Of a stretch of DNA of 64,000 bases, positions 28,991-37,793 are shown in pieces. Each line of letters opens with the position of its first letter. Position 1 is the stretch's first letter. The DNA lies in the NCBI RefSeq assembly GCF_018417535.1, contig NZ_CP070978.1:2976001-3040000 (forward strand), in the 5' to 3' direction. A model generated the notes under the pieces. That model saw only the letters and a list, made by a program, of their open reading frames with translations. It searched no databases and was not told the DNA's origin. Position numbers and translations under genes: made by a program. Source of the stretch: Burkholderia pyrrocinia. GTDB taxonomy: Bacteria; Pseudomonadota; Gammaproteobacteria; Burkholderiales; Burkholderiaceae.

Positions 28991-29929
28991 ATGAACCGAC
29001 CGAGCGCGCAAGCCGCTGCGGCACAGACCCGACGTTACGATCGCGCGAACCTGCTGGTGCTCGCGCTGCAGAGCATCGTGTGGGCCGGCACGCTCACGTG
29101 GCTCTCGCATACGGGTGCCGGCGCGATCAAGTGGCTCGTGCTCGTGCCGTTCTGCCTCGTGATGCAGGGCGTGTTCTCGATGATGCACGAAACCTTTCAC
29201 GGGTTCGGGCATCGCCGGCCGATCGCGAATTATATGATGATGTGGTGGGCTTCCACGATGTTCGGTTCGGCCGCGACACTCATTCACGTGAACCATCTCG
29301 GCCATCACGTGCGCAACCGCACGCGCGCCGAGCGCGCGGATTTCGCGACGGCGGACGAATCGCTGCTGCGCAAGCGCATCGAATACTACGCGGCGATCCT
29401 CGGTGGCATCTGGCTCGGCAGTGTCGTCGGCAGCTTCGTGCTCGCGCTGGTGCCCGGCCGCACGATTCAGCGGCTCGCCGCGCGCGGCGACGACAACACC
29501 TATGCGGCCGCCTTCAAGGAATTCACGACGGCCGACTTCCGCCGCATCCGCTACGAAACGCTCGCCGCTGTCGGCGCGTGGCTGCTGGCCGGCTGGCTGC
29601 TCGACTGGTCGGTGTCGGCGGTACTGATCGCGTACGTCGCGTTCGCGTTCTCGTGGTCGTCGCTGCAATGGGTGTACCACATGCGCACGCCGCTTGATGT
29701 CGTCGAAGGCACGTACAACATGCGTGCACCGACGCCCGTGCGCTGGCTGCTGCTGAACTTCAACTACAACCTGACGCACCATCGCCGCCCCGCGCTGCGC
29801 TGGCAGGACATGCACGCCGCGTCGGACCTGCGCGAGACGCGGCCGTTGTGGTACGGCTGGCTCACGATCTTCGTGGCGCCGCGCCGGCTGCCCGACGATC
29901 TCGCGCAACTCGACAAGACCTATTTCTGA
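28991..29929 (+). CDS. Membrane fatty acid desaturase
   Basis: A protein of 312 residues with the three histidine boxes of membrane di-iron desaturases: HETFHGFGH (66-74), HVNHLGHH (99-106) and NLTHHRRP (near residue 260). Hydrophobic segments lie before and between them. It probably inserts a double bond, or hydroxylates, an acyl chain at the membrane. Its TGA overlaps the ATG of the GH3-type gene by one base (TGATG, 29927-29931), which indicates translational coupling. It diverges from PF10118 copy 2 across 95 bp. Confidence 0.88.
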   Translation: MNRPSAQAAAAQTRRYDRANLLVLALQSIVWAGTLTWLSHTGAGAIKWLVLVPFCLVMQGVFSMMHETFHGFGHRRPIANYMMMWWASTMFGSAATLIHVNHLGHHVRNRTRAERADFATADESLLRKRIEYYAAILGGIWLGSVVGSFVLALVPGRTIQRLAARGDDNTYAAAFKEFTTADFRRIRYETLAAVGAWLLAGWLLDWSVSAVLIAYVAFAFSWSSLQWVYHMRTPLDVVEGTYNMRAPTPVRWLLLNFNYNLTHHRRPALRWQDMHAASDLRETRPLWYGWLTIFVAPRRLPDDLAQLDKTYF

Positions 29930-31527
29930 TGGACGCCACCGCCCGCAGCCCGGCCGACGCATGGCGCGCGTTCGCGCGCGCCGCGCAGCCGGACGTCGAC
30001 CGCTGGCTGGCCGGCCTCGATGCGCCGGGCGATGCGCAGGCGCGGCGGCTGATGGCGCTGCTCGCCGCGAACCGCGACACGGCGTTCGGGCGCCGGTTCG
30101 GATTCGACCGGATCGACAGCCCCGCGCAGTTCCGCGAGCGCGTGCCCGTACATACGGCCGCCGACTTCCTGCCGTGGCTCGATCGCGTATCGCACGAACG
30201 GGAACCGGTGCTGACCGCCGAGCGCCCGGTGTTCCTCGAACGGACGAGCGGCAGCACCGCGCGCCAGAAGCTGATTCCGTATACGCCCGCGTTCCTGCGC
30301 GAACTGCAGGCTGCGATGATCGTGTGGCTGGCCGACATGTATCGCGGGTGTCCGGCGCTCGGCGAAGGGCGCGCGTACTGGTCGATGTCGCCGTCGCTGC
30401 AGGCGCCCGGCGTCGCGCCGAACGGCATTCCGGTCGGCTCGGCGAGCGATCTCGATTATCTCGGCGACAGCAGCGCGGCTGCGCTCGCGTCGACGCTGCT
30501 CGTGCCGCCGCTGACCGGCGATGCGTCGACGTGGCGGCGCGAGACGTTGCGCACGCTGGTCGCCGACGAAGCGCTCGCGTTCATCAGCGTGTGGAGCCCG
30601 ACGTTCCTGACGAGCGTGCTGCGTCCGCTGTTCGATCGCGACGATGCCGACGGCGCGCGCGATCTCGCGTGGGTCGAAGCATCGTTGCCGGCCGACCGTC
30701 GCGCGGCACTGCACCGCACGATCGCGGACGGCGATTGCCGCGCGCTGTGGCCGCGTCTGGCCGCCGTGAGCTGCTGGCTGGACGGCCCCAGCAAGCATTA
30801 CGCCGATGCGTTGCGCGTGCGGTTCCCGAGCGTGCAATGGCTGCCGAAGGGGCTGTTCGCGACCGAAGGCGTCGCCAGCATTCCGTTCGGCGAGGGTGAC
30901 GGCTGCCCGCTGGCGATCGATAGCCACTACCTTGAATTCGTGCGCGGCGATGGCAGCGTGTGCGACGTCGAAGGGCTGCGGCCCGGCGACGACGCACAGG
31001 TGCTGCTGACCACGGGCGGAGGGTTGTATCGCCATGCGCTCGGCGATCGCGTTCGCGTGGTCGGGATGACCGCGCGCACACCGCGCATTGCGTTCGTCGG
31101 GCGTGCGGCGGCGAGCGTCGATCTCGTCGGCGAAAAGCTCGACGAGCCGATCGCGGCCGCTGCACTGAACCGGGCGCGCGGGCAACACGGCGAAGTCGGT
31201 GCGTGCATCGTGCCGTGCGCCGCGCGGGAAGGGCTGCCGCACTACGTGCTGTGCGTCGCCGGAGACATCGGCGGTGACGAAGCCGACGCGATGCGCGCCG
31301 CCGTCGAAGCCGAGCTGGCGCAGGCGTTCCATTACGCGCATGCGCGCCGCATCGGCCAGCTCGGCACGCTGCGCGTGCGCTGGCTGGCCCGCTCGCCGGC
31401 GCGGCTCGGCGACCTGTTGCAGCAGGCGGCCGAACGGGCCGGCATTCGCGCGGGCGACGTGAAGCCGTGCGCGCTCGTGACGCGGCTGCCGATGGCCGAT
31501 GCGCTGCTCGCGATGACGGATGAATGA
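29929..31527 (+). CDS. GH3-type acyl-acid-amido synthetase
   Basis: A protein of 532 residues of the GH3 auxin-responsive-promoter family. These enzymes adenylate a carboxylic acid and conjugate it to an amine or amino acid. The P-loop-like segment ERTSGSTARQKLIPYT (near residue 105) and the later KGLFATEGVASIPFG and LTTGGGLYRHALGDRVRV segments are characteristic. The start at 29929 is fixed by the TGATG overlap with the desaturase. Its stop lies inside the Rieske gene. The enzyme would activate a fatty acid or other acid made by the neighbouring desaturases; the substrate is unknown. Confidence 0.85.
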   Translation: MDATARSPADAWRAFARAAQPDVDRWLAGLDAPGDAQARRLMALLAANRDTAFGRRFGFDRIDSPAQFRERVPVHTAADFLPWLDRVSHEREPVLTAERPVFLERTSGSTARQKLIPYTPAFLRELQAAMIVWLADMYRGCPALGEGRAYWSMSPSLQAPGVAPNGIPVGSASDLDYLGDSSAAALASTLLVPPLTGDASTWRRETLRTLVADEALAFISVWSPTFLTSVLRPLFDRDDADGARDLAWVEASLPADRRAALHRTIADGDCRALWPRLAAVSCWLDGPSKHYADALRVRFPSVQWLPKGLFATEGVASIPFGEGDGCPLAIDSHYLEFVRGDGSVCDVEGLRPGDDAQVLLTTGGGLYRHALGDRVRVVGMTARTPRIAFVGRAAASVDLVGEKLDEPIAAAALNRARGQHGEVGACIVPCAAREGLPHYVLCVAGDIGGDEADAMRAAVEAELAQAFHYAHARRIGQLGTLRVRWLARSPARLGDLLQQAAERAGIRAGDVKPCALVTRLPMADALLAMTDE

Positions 31528-32668
31528 CCCAATGAACGACATGATCGAACCACGCGGATGCGGGCAGGATTGCCCGTCGCGCGACGCGGCGCACGCGCTT
31601 GAACCTGCGCTGCCCGCCAACGGCCTGCACGAGCAATGGTTCGTCGCGTGCACCGAACGCGAACTCCCGCGCGACAAGCCGCTCGGTGTCCGGATTCTCG
31701 ACACCGGCATCGTGCTGTTCCGGCAGCGCGACGGTCGGATTGCCGCGCTGATCGATCAATGCGTGCATCGCGGTACGCGCCTGTCGGCCGGCAAGGTCGA
31801 CGGCGACGCGCTCGTCTGCCCGTATCACGGCTGGCGCTACGACGGGGAAGGGCAGGTCGTCCATGTGCCGAGCATCGACGGCACGCGGCCGACGGGCACG
31901 CCCGGCCGCTATCCGTTCCGGCAGCGCACGCTGCCCGTGCAATTGCTCGACGGGCTCGTTTGGGTGTACCTCGGCGCAGGCGATTCGTCGGCGCGCGCGA
32001 TATTCCGGATGCCGTTCCGCGACGTCGTGCCGTGGCAATCGTACTTCATGGTCAACACGTTCGACGGCGACATCGCGATGCTCGCGCAGAACTTCATGGA
32101 CGTGCCGCATACGGTGTTCGTGCATGACGGGATCTTCCGCAGCAGCCGCGGCCAGGCGATGGAAGCGACGGTCGCGGCGACGCCGGACAGCGTCGCCGTC
32201 ACCTACCACGACGGCGACGACAAGATCGGTTTCTGCGTCGACTGGCTCACGAACCCCGATCGGGTGTCGCTCGCGCACGTCGACCGCTTCATCGCGCCGA
32301 ACGTGACGCGCTGCGACTACCTGTGGGGCGAGCGTTCCGGGTTCCTGATCGTCAGCCAGATCACGCCGATCGATGCGCGCCGCTCGCGCGTCTACACGTA
32401 CATCGCGTATCGCTTCAGGCTGCCGCGCTGGGTGCTGCGCGCGCTGCGGCCGCTGCTGAACCTGTACACGCACCTCGTGATCCAGCAGGACGTGCGGATC
32501 ATGCGCGCGCACCGGCAGGGCCTCGACAACGCGCCGGGATTCCGCCCGCACAACGTGCGCGCCGACATCGTGCATGTCGCGATCGACCGGCTGCTCGACG
32601 CGGTGAAGCGCGGCGAGCCGCTGCCGGCCGAGCAGTGCGGCGAGAAGGTAATGCGGTTCGAGCTGTAG
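31520..32668 (+). CDS. Rieske non-heme iron oxygenase
   Basis: A protein of 382 residues. An N-terminal Rieske [2Fe-2S] domain has ligands Cys81, His83, Cys100 and His103 (CVH...CPYHGW). The catalytic mononuclear iron site follows in NFMDVPHTVFVHD (Asp194, His197, His202). The layout resembles PaO/vanillate-demethylase and sterol-type monooxygenases rather than ring-hydroxylating alpha subunits. It overlaps the GH3 gene by 8 bp. No dedicated reductase is encoded nearby, so electrons must come from elsewhere. It likely oxidises a lipid-like substrate. Confidence 0.88.
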   Translation: MNDPMNDMIEPRGCGQDCPSRDAAHALEPALPANGLHEQWFVACTERELPRDKPLGVRILDTGIVLFRQRDGRIAALIDQCVHRGTRLSAGKVDGDALVCPYHGWRYDGEGQVVHVPSIDGTRPTGTPGRYPFRQRTLPVQLLDGLVWVYLGAGDSSARAIFRMPFRDVVPWQSYFMVNTFDGDIAMLAQNFMDVPHTVFVHDGIFRSSRGQAMEATVAATPDSVAVTYHDGDDKIGFCVDWLTNPDRVSLAHVDRFIAPNVTRCDYLWGERSGFLIVSQITPIDARRSRVYTYIAYRFRLPRWVLRALRPLLNLYTHLVIQQDVRIMRAHRQGLDNAPGFRPHNVRADIVHVAIDRLLDAVKRGEPLPAEQCGEKVMRFEL

Positions 32669-32701
32669 GCGCGGCAGGCGATGTCGCGCCGGGAAGGGCG
32701 T

Positions 32702-33655
32702 CTAGCGCTCGGTGCCGGCCACATCGGACCTGGGCGGCGCGAACGCGTTGCCGTCCGTCAGATAGCGGTGCACGGCCGGCAGATGCTCGAGCGCGAGCGC
32801 CGGATATGCGTGATGCACCTGGTGATAGCCGATGTTGCGCGGGTACAGCACGAGCTTGCCGATCCAGCCGAACGTCATCGTGCGCGTCATCCGCCAGATC
32901 GATTCCGGTGAACGTTCGCCGATCTCGACGTGGTCATGTTCGAGCAGCACGCGGTTCGCGTTCATGATGCCGCCGACGATCCATGGCAGTCCGTAGTAAG
33001 TGAAGAACGGCAGATCCCAGTGCAGGACGGCGGCGATCGCGAGCAGATAGCCCGCGCAGTGCGGCAGGTCGGCCCGCGCGCAGGCGATGACTTCGGGGTG
33101 ACGACGCAGATCCTGGCGCGAGCGGTCCTGCATGAAGCCGCGCGCATACCACGGCCGGAACGCCGGCCACGCGAGCGCGAGCGGCGCCATCAGCGCGCGC
33201 AGCGGCCACCAGGCCGGCAGCAGCGCGCCGCGCAGCATCATCGCGCGTCGCACCCAGCCGCCGCGCGCGGCCAGCCGGTGCAGGTACGGATCTTCGGCGG
33301 TGCCGACCGCGCGATGATGGCGCAGGTGGTGATAGCGCATCGCGGCGATCGATGAGCCGATGGTCCAGCCGGCGAGCGCGTCGACGAGCGCGAGCGGCAG
33401 TGTCATGCGCCGCGCGGGAATATGGCACGCGTCGTGCAGGATCACGCCGAAGGCCTGCAGCCGGCCCGCGATCAGCAGCCCGGCCGCGACGTAGACGAAC
33501 GGATTCGGCACGAAGCGGATTGCAGCCCAGCACAGCAGGATGCCGAGCCAGTCGACGCACGCATAGCGGACGAGCCGCCACGGCCGCGCGCCGGCCGCGA
33601 ACGGCAGCGTACGGTTCAGTTCGGCAGGTGTTGGCAGCGCGGATGGGGTGGGCAT
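32702..33655 (-). CDS. Membrane fatty acid desaturase
   Basis: A protein of 317 residues with histidine boxes HDACH (74-78), HHLRHH (109-114) and HQVHH (278-282) and hydrophobic segments between them. It differs from the desaturase at 28991 and from the desaturase module of the triple fusion, so the cluster has three distinct desaturase domains. The start at 33655 (MPTPSALPTP) is chosen because homology begins there. It converges with the Rieske gene across 33 bp and marks the right edge of the lipid cluster. Confidence 0.86.
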   Translation of the reverse strand: MPTPSALPTPAELNRTLPFAAGARPWRLVRYACVDWLGILLCWAAIRFVPNPFVYVAAGLLIAGRLQAFGVILHDACHIPARRMTLPLALVDALAGWTIGSSIAAMRYHHLRHHRAVGTAEDPYLHRLAARGGWVRRAMMLRGALLPAWWPLRALMAPLALAWPAFRPWYARGFMQDRSRQDLRRHPEVIACARADLPHCAGYLLAIAAVLHWDLPFFTYYGLPWIVGGIMNANRVLLEHDHVEIGERSPESIWRMTRTMTFGWIGKLVLYPRNIGYHQVHHAYPALALEHLPAVHRYLTDGNAFAPPRSDVAGTER

Positions 33656-33854
33656 TCGGTGGTGTCGGGCGCGTCGTTGAAGGCGCGCATGCAGGCGTAT
33701 CGGTCGGGAATATACACCGGTTTCGCGCAACGAGCGGCCGTGCGGGCAGCCGACGCGATCCATTCCGCGCGCAGGGCTTGTCGAGCTGGCGGGAATCGGC
33801 AGCGCCCGGTAAGCCGTCATTCTGCGGGCGGTTCCGGGCGATGCTGCCAGTCTG

Positions 33855-34445
33855 TTACCCGAGCAGCCGCAGCGCATCCGCGAGCGACAGCACCGTCGTG
33901 CGCGATTCGAAGGCGGTCGAGAACAGATGCTCGTGGACCACCGGGTCCGGGTCGTAGCAGCATTCCTTGACCGTATACAGGCGGAAGTCCGCGTCGCTCG
34001 CATGGGCGATCGACGACAGCATCACGCCGGTCGACGCGATGCCGACCATGATCAGAGAATCGACGCCTTGCGCGACCAGCCGTGCCTGCAGATCGGTGCC
34101 GAAGAACACGCTCGCGCGGTGCGCGACGATCAGCGGTTCGTCGGGCTGCCGCGCCAGCTCCGGCGACGGGCCGTCGTCGACGAACAGGCCAAGCTGCTTG
34201 ATGCCTTGCCCGTTCTTGTTGCGCGGGCTGACTTCCGGATAGCCGGGGCTGAACCGGAGGTTCGCGAACCAGACGCCGACGCCGCCGGCTCGCGCCGCGT
34301 CGCACAGCCGGCGTGTATTGGCGAGCAACGCGGGCGCGACCGACGGAAAGAGTCCGAGGATGTCGGTCTGGTAATGCATGACGAGCAGCGCAGTTTGCGA
34401 CGGCACGATGGCCGTTGCGTGATCCGATGTGTTTTGCTGATTCAT
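33855..34445 (-). CDS. Isochorismatase-like protein lacking the catalytic cysteine
   Basis: A protein of 196 residues with the cysteine-hydrolase (isochorismatase) fold. Of the usual Asp-Lys-Cys triad only Asp28 (MHYQTDIL) is clear. Arg110 (VAHRASVFFGT) stands where lysine is usual, and Met142 (GIASTGVML) stands where the catalytic Cys is expected. It may be a non-hydrolytic or differently acting member, as known for some isochorismatases that lack Cys. The start at 34445 is set by the fold; upstream in-frame residues are unlike the family. Its role is unknown. Confidence 0.78.
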   Translation of the reverse strand: MNQQNTSDHATAIVPSQTALLVMHYQTDILGLFPSVAPALLANTRRLCDAARAGGVGVWFANLRFSPGYPEVSPRNKNGQGIKQLGLFVDDGPSPELARQPDEPLIVAHRASVFFGTDLQARLVAQGVDSLIMVGIASTGVMLSSIAHASDADFRLYTVKECCYDPDPVVHEHLFSTAFESRTTVLSLADALRLLG

Positions 34446-34682
34446 TATTGACGGCCCTCGATCGTTGTTGGTTTTACCGCTGCTTTTCTCCGTATCGGCG
34501 CATTCCCGCCGGCTGTCGTTGCAGACGACGAATGCGTGCATCAGCATAGCAGCGGTCGCGCGAGTCCCAGGTACCTGGTCGGCCCGTCGTGCGTGACCGG
34601 GCTCGCCGAACCATCGCGTTACAGCTCGGGCGGCACCTGGAGCGTCTTGCTCCGCCACCTGCACAAGCCGGCTTTGCGCGCG

Positions 34683-35597
34683 TCAGAAAATCGACCGCCC
34701 CGTATACGTCGTCAACCACTCCAGCGCCAGCGTCCCCGCCAGCGAGTTCCCGTTCGCATCGAGCCCCGGCGCCCACACGCACACGGCCATCTCGCCGGGC
34801 AGCACCGCGACGATCCCGCCGCCGACGCCGCTCTTCGCGGGCAGCCCGACGCGATACACGAAATCGCCGGCCGCATCGTAGGTGCCGCAGGTCAGCATCA
34901 GCGCCGACAGGCGCTTCGCGGAACTCGAATCGACGATGCGCTCGCCGGTCACCGGCGCGACGCCGCCGTTCGCGAGGAACAGCGCGGCGCGCGCCAGCTC
35001 GACGCAGTTCATCGTGATCGCGCACTGGCGGCAATACGCATCGATCACCGTGTCGGGCGGCATCTGCATGTTGCCGAAGCTCGCCATGAAGTGCGCCATC
35101 GCGCGGTTGCGCTCCGCGTGCTGCAGCTCCGACAGCGCGACGCGCGAATCGTAGTCGATATCGGTCGCGCCGATCAGCCGCCGCACGAATTCGACGAGCG
35201 CCGTCTCGGCCTTCACGAAGCGGCGGCACAGCACGTCGGTGACGACCAGCGCGCCGGCATTGATGAACGGATTGCGCGGCTTGCCGCGCTCGCTTTCGAG
35301 CTGCACCAGCGAATTGAACGCGGTGCCGGACGGCTCGCGGCCGACCCGATCCCACAGCGCATCGCCCAGCATCTGGAACGCGAGCGTGCACGCGAACAGC
35401 TTCGAGATGCTCTGGATCGAGAAGCGCTCGTCCGCATCGCCGACCGTGTAAACGTTTCCGTCGAGCGTCACGACGGCCATCCCGAACTTGTCGGCAGGGA
35501 CTCTCGCGAGTTCGGGAATATAGTCGGCGACCCGTCCCTGGCCAATCCAGGGGGCGAGTTCGGTGTGGATGCGTTCGAGGATCGTCTGGTAATTCAT
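34683..35597 (-). CDS. glsA: Glutaminase
   Basis: Serine-dependent glutaminase of 304 residues, the normal family length. It hydrolyses L-glutamine to glutamate and ammonia in the cytoplasm. The beta-lactamase-like SxxK motif is seen at Ser63-Lys66 (FSIQSISKLF). Other family segments are NPFINAGALV (near residue 109) and KSGVGGGIVAVLPG (near residue 258), which form the Ser/Lys/Tyr active site. It is transcribed alone, with 237 bp to the isochorismatase-like gene on the same strand. Confidence 0.94.
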   Translation of the reverse strand: MNYQTILERIHTELAPWIGQGRVADYIPELARVPADKFGMAVVTLDGNVYTVGDADERFSIQSISKLFACTLAFQMLGDALWDRVGREPSGTAFNSLVQLESERGKPRNPFINAGALVVTDVLCRRFVKAETALVEFVRRLIGATDIDYDSRVALSELQHAERNRAMAHFMASFGNMQMPPDTVIDAYCRQCAITMNCVELARAALFLANGGVAPVTGERIVDSSSAKRLSALMLTCGTYDAAGDFVYRVGLPAKSGVGGGIVAVLPGEMAVCVWAPGLDANGNSLAGTLALEWLTTYTGRSIF

Positions 35598-35815
35598 CAG
35601 TCAGGCAGGGTAGATGCGTGGCCCGGATTCCGGCGAGCCCGTATGGAACCGTCCCGGCGACGATTCGTCAAGCGCGGCCGGCATCGCGCCCTTATTTTTG
35701 AGACTGGCAAACGGGCAATCGGCGGGCGCAGTATCATGCGGTACGTTTCGGCCGATGGCCGGCGTCCGGAATGACCGGCGCCGCCACGGCTTCCCCGATG
35801 ACCCGACCGTTGCCC

Positions 35816-36526
35816 ATGTCTTTTCGCATCCTGCTCGTCGAAGACGACACCCGCCTGTCCACGCTGATCGCCGGCTACCTGCGCAAGAACGACTATGAAG
35901 TCGACACTGTGCTGCATGGTGACGCCGCGGTGTCGGCGATCCTGTCCATTCGCCCCGATCTGGTCATTCTCGACGTGAACCTGCCGGGCAAGGACGGCTT
36001 CGAAATCTGTCGCGAGGCGCGCAAGCAGTACGACGGCGTGATCATCATGGTGACGGCGCGCGACGAGCCGTTCGACGAGTTGCTCGGCCTCGAATTCGGC
36101 GCGGACGACTACGTACACAAGCCGGTCGAGCCGCGCATCCTGCTGGCGCGGATCAAGGCGCAGTTGCGCCGCGCGCCCGCGCGCGCGCCCGCGAGCACCG
36201 CGCCGCAGCCCGAACGCTATGCGTTCGGCAAGTTCTCGATCGACCGCACCGACCGGACCGTCGTGCTGCCCGACGGCAGCACGCCCGATCTGACGTCGGC
36301 CGAATTCGACCTGCTGTGGGCGCTCGTGTGCCATGCGGGCGAGGTCGTCAGCCGCGACGACCTGATGCTGCAGTTGCGCGGCGTCGAATTCGACGGCCTC
36401 GACCGCACGATCGACGGGCGCATTTCGAAGCTGCGCCGCAAGCTGCGCGACGACGCGAGCAACCCGCAGCGGATCAAGACGATCCGCAGCAAGGGTTACC
36501 AATTCAGCAAGCACGCGTGGGAATGA
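35816..36526 (+). CDS. OmpR-family response regulator (RstA-like)
   Basis: A protein of 236 residues. The receiver domain (residues 1-118) has the acidic pair in LLVEDD, the phosphoacceptor Asp in LVILDVNLPGKDG and the invariant Lys in DDYVHKPVEP. It is joined to a winged-helix DNA-binding domain (residues 140-236) ending IKTIRSKGYQFSKHAW. MSFRILLVEDD (35816) is the most likely start; ATG codons at 35771 and 35798 are alternatives. The partner kinase follows 64 bp downstream. Targets are unknown. Confidence 0.9.
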   Translation: MSFRILLVEDDTRLSTLIAGYLRKNDYEVDTVLHGDAAVSAILSIRPDLVILDVNLPGKDGFEICREARKQYDGVIIMVTARDEPFDELLGLEFGADDYVHKPVEPRILLARIKAQLRRAPARAPASTAPQPERYAFGKFSIDRTDRTVVLPDGSTPDLTSAEFDLLWALVCHAGEVVSRDDLMLQLRGVEFDGLDRTIDGRISKLRRKLRDDASNPQRIKTIRSKGYQFSKHAWE

Positions 36527-36590
36527 CGCCGCCGTCAGGCGACGCCGTCACGTTCCGCGCGGGCATTCCGCCCGCCAGCGGGGAGCCGCG

Positions 36591-37754
36591 ATGATCCGAC
36601 CAACCCGTTCGCACCCCGATGCACCGCCGCTGCCGACGCTGCGCTATGTCAGATGGCGCTGGCTGCATTTCCGTCGCGCGTGGACCGATACGCGCGCCGA
36701 CCGCATTCCGAGCTGGTCGCGCCTTTACGTGCGCACCTACCTGCATCTGCTCGGCCTCGTCTTGCTGACCGCGCTCGTGCCGGCGCTCGCGCTGTGCGTC
36801 GAATTGTCGCCGCAGGTCGTGTGGCATGCGTTCGACTCGCTGCCGGGCGACATCTGGATCGTGCTCGCGTTCGTGTTCGCCGCGCCCGCGCTCGCGGCAT
36901 ACCGGTGGATGCGGCCGGTCTGGTCCGATCTCGTGATGGTGCGCGAACGCGCGATCGACTTCACCGGCGGACGCTTCAACACGCGCGCACGCGAATCGCA
37001 CAGCGTGATCATCGGCCCGCTCGCGCGCACGCTGAACGCGCTCGCGATGCGCATGGAGCGGCTGATCGCCGCGCAGCGCGATCTCACGAACGGCATCTCG
37101 CACGAGCTGCGCACGCCGCTCGCGCGCGTACGCTTCGCGCTCGAGATGCTGCGCGAGCCCGCTTCCGCGGCCGAATACCAGGGGGCGCTCGAGAGCATCG
37201 CGCAGGACGTGACCGAGCTCGAGGAATTGATCGACATGAGCCTCACGTTCGCGCGGCTCGAATACAGCTCGCTGCAGTCGAACCTCGAGATGACCGCGCC
37301 CGTCGCGTGGTTCGAGCACCAGGTCAACGACGCGCAACTGCTGTATCCGGAGCGTGCGATCGAGTCGCGCATTGCGCTCGAATCGGACCTGCGCGTGAAG
37401 ATGGACCGGCGGCTGATGTCGTACGCGATGCGCAACCTGCTGCGCAACGCGAGCAAGTATGCGCAATCGCGGATCGTCGTCGGCATCGCGATCGAGCACG
37501 GCAACATCGGGATCTTCGTCGAGGACGACGGCCCCGGCGTGCCGGAGAACGAACGCGAGCGGATCTTCGATGCGTTCGTGCGCCTCGACCGCCGCACCGG
37601 CGGCTACGGGCTCGGCCTGTCGATCACGCGGCAGGTGCTCCATGCGCACAACGGCCGGATCGCGGTCGTCGATCCGGTCGAGCTCGGCGGCGCGCGCTTC
37701 GAGATCAGCTGGCCGATCGGAACGGCGCGCGCCGCGGCCGGCCCGTCGTCCTGA
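36591..37754 (+). CDS. Sensor histidine kinase (RstB-like)
   Basis: Membrane histidine kinase of 387 residues. Two transmembrane segments (LLGLVLLTALVPALALCV and DIWIVLAFVFAAPALAAY) enclose only about 20 residues, so the periplasmic sensor is very short. A HAMP-like linker leads to the H-box ISHELRTPLARVR (near residue 165) and the ATPase domain with NLLRNASKYA, DDGPGVP and GGYGLGLSI. It phosphorylates the regulator just upstream. The short loop suggests sensing within the membrane or through a partner. Confidence 0.9.
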   Translation: MIRPTRSHPDAPPLPTLRYVRWRWLHFRRAWTDTRADRIPSWSRLYVRTYLHLLGLVLLTALVPALALCVELSPQVVWHAFDSLPGDIWIVLAFVFAAPALAAYRWMRPVWSDLVMVRERAIDFTGGRFNTRARESHSVIIGPLARTLNALAMRMERLIAAQRDLTNGISHELRTPLARVRFALEMLREPASAAEYQGALESIAQDVTELEELIDMSLTFARLEYSSLQSNLEMTAPVAWFEHQVNDAQLLYPERAIESRIALESDLRVKMDRRLMSYAMRNLLRNASKYAQSRIVVGIAIEHGNIGIFVEDDGPGVPENERERIFDAFVRLDRRTGGYGLGLSITRQVLHAHNGRIAVVDPVELGGARFEISWPIGTARAAAGPSS

Positions 37755-37793
37755 CGGCGGGCGCGACGGACCATTTCGCGCGCCGCGGGCGCG

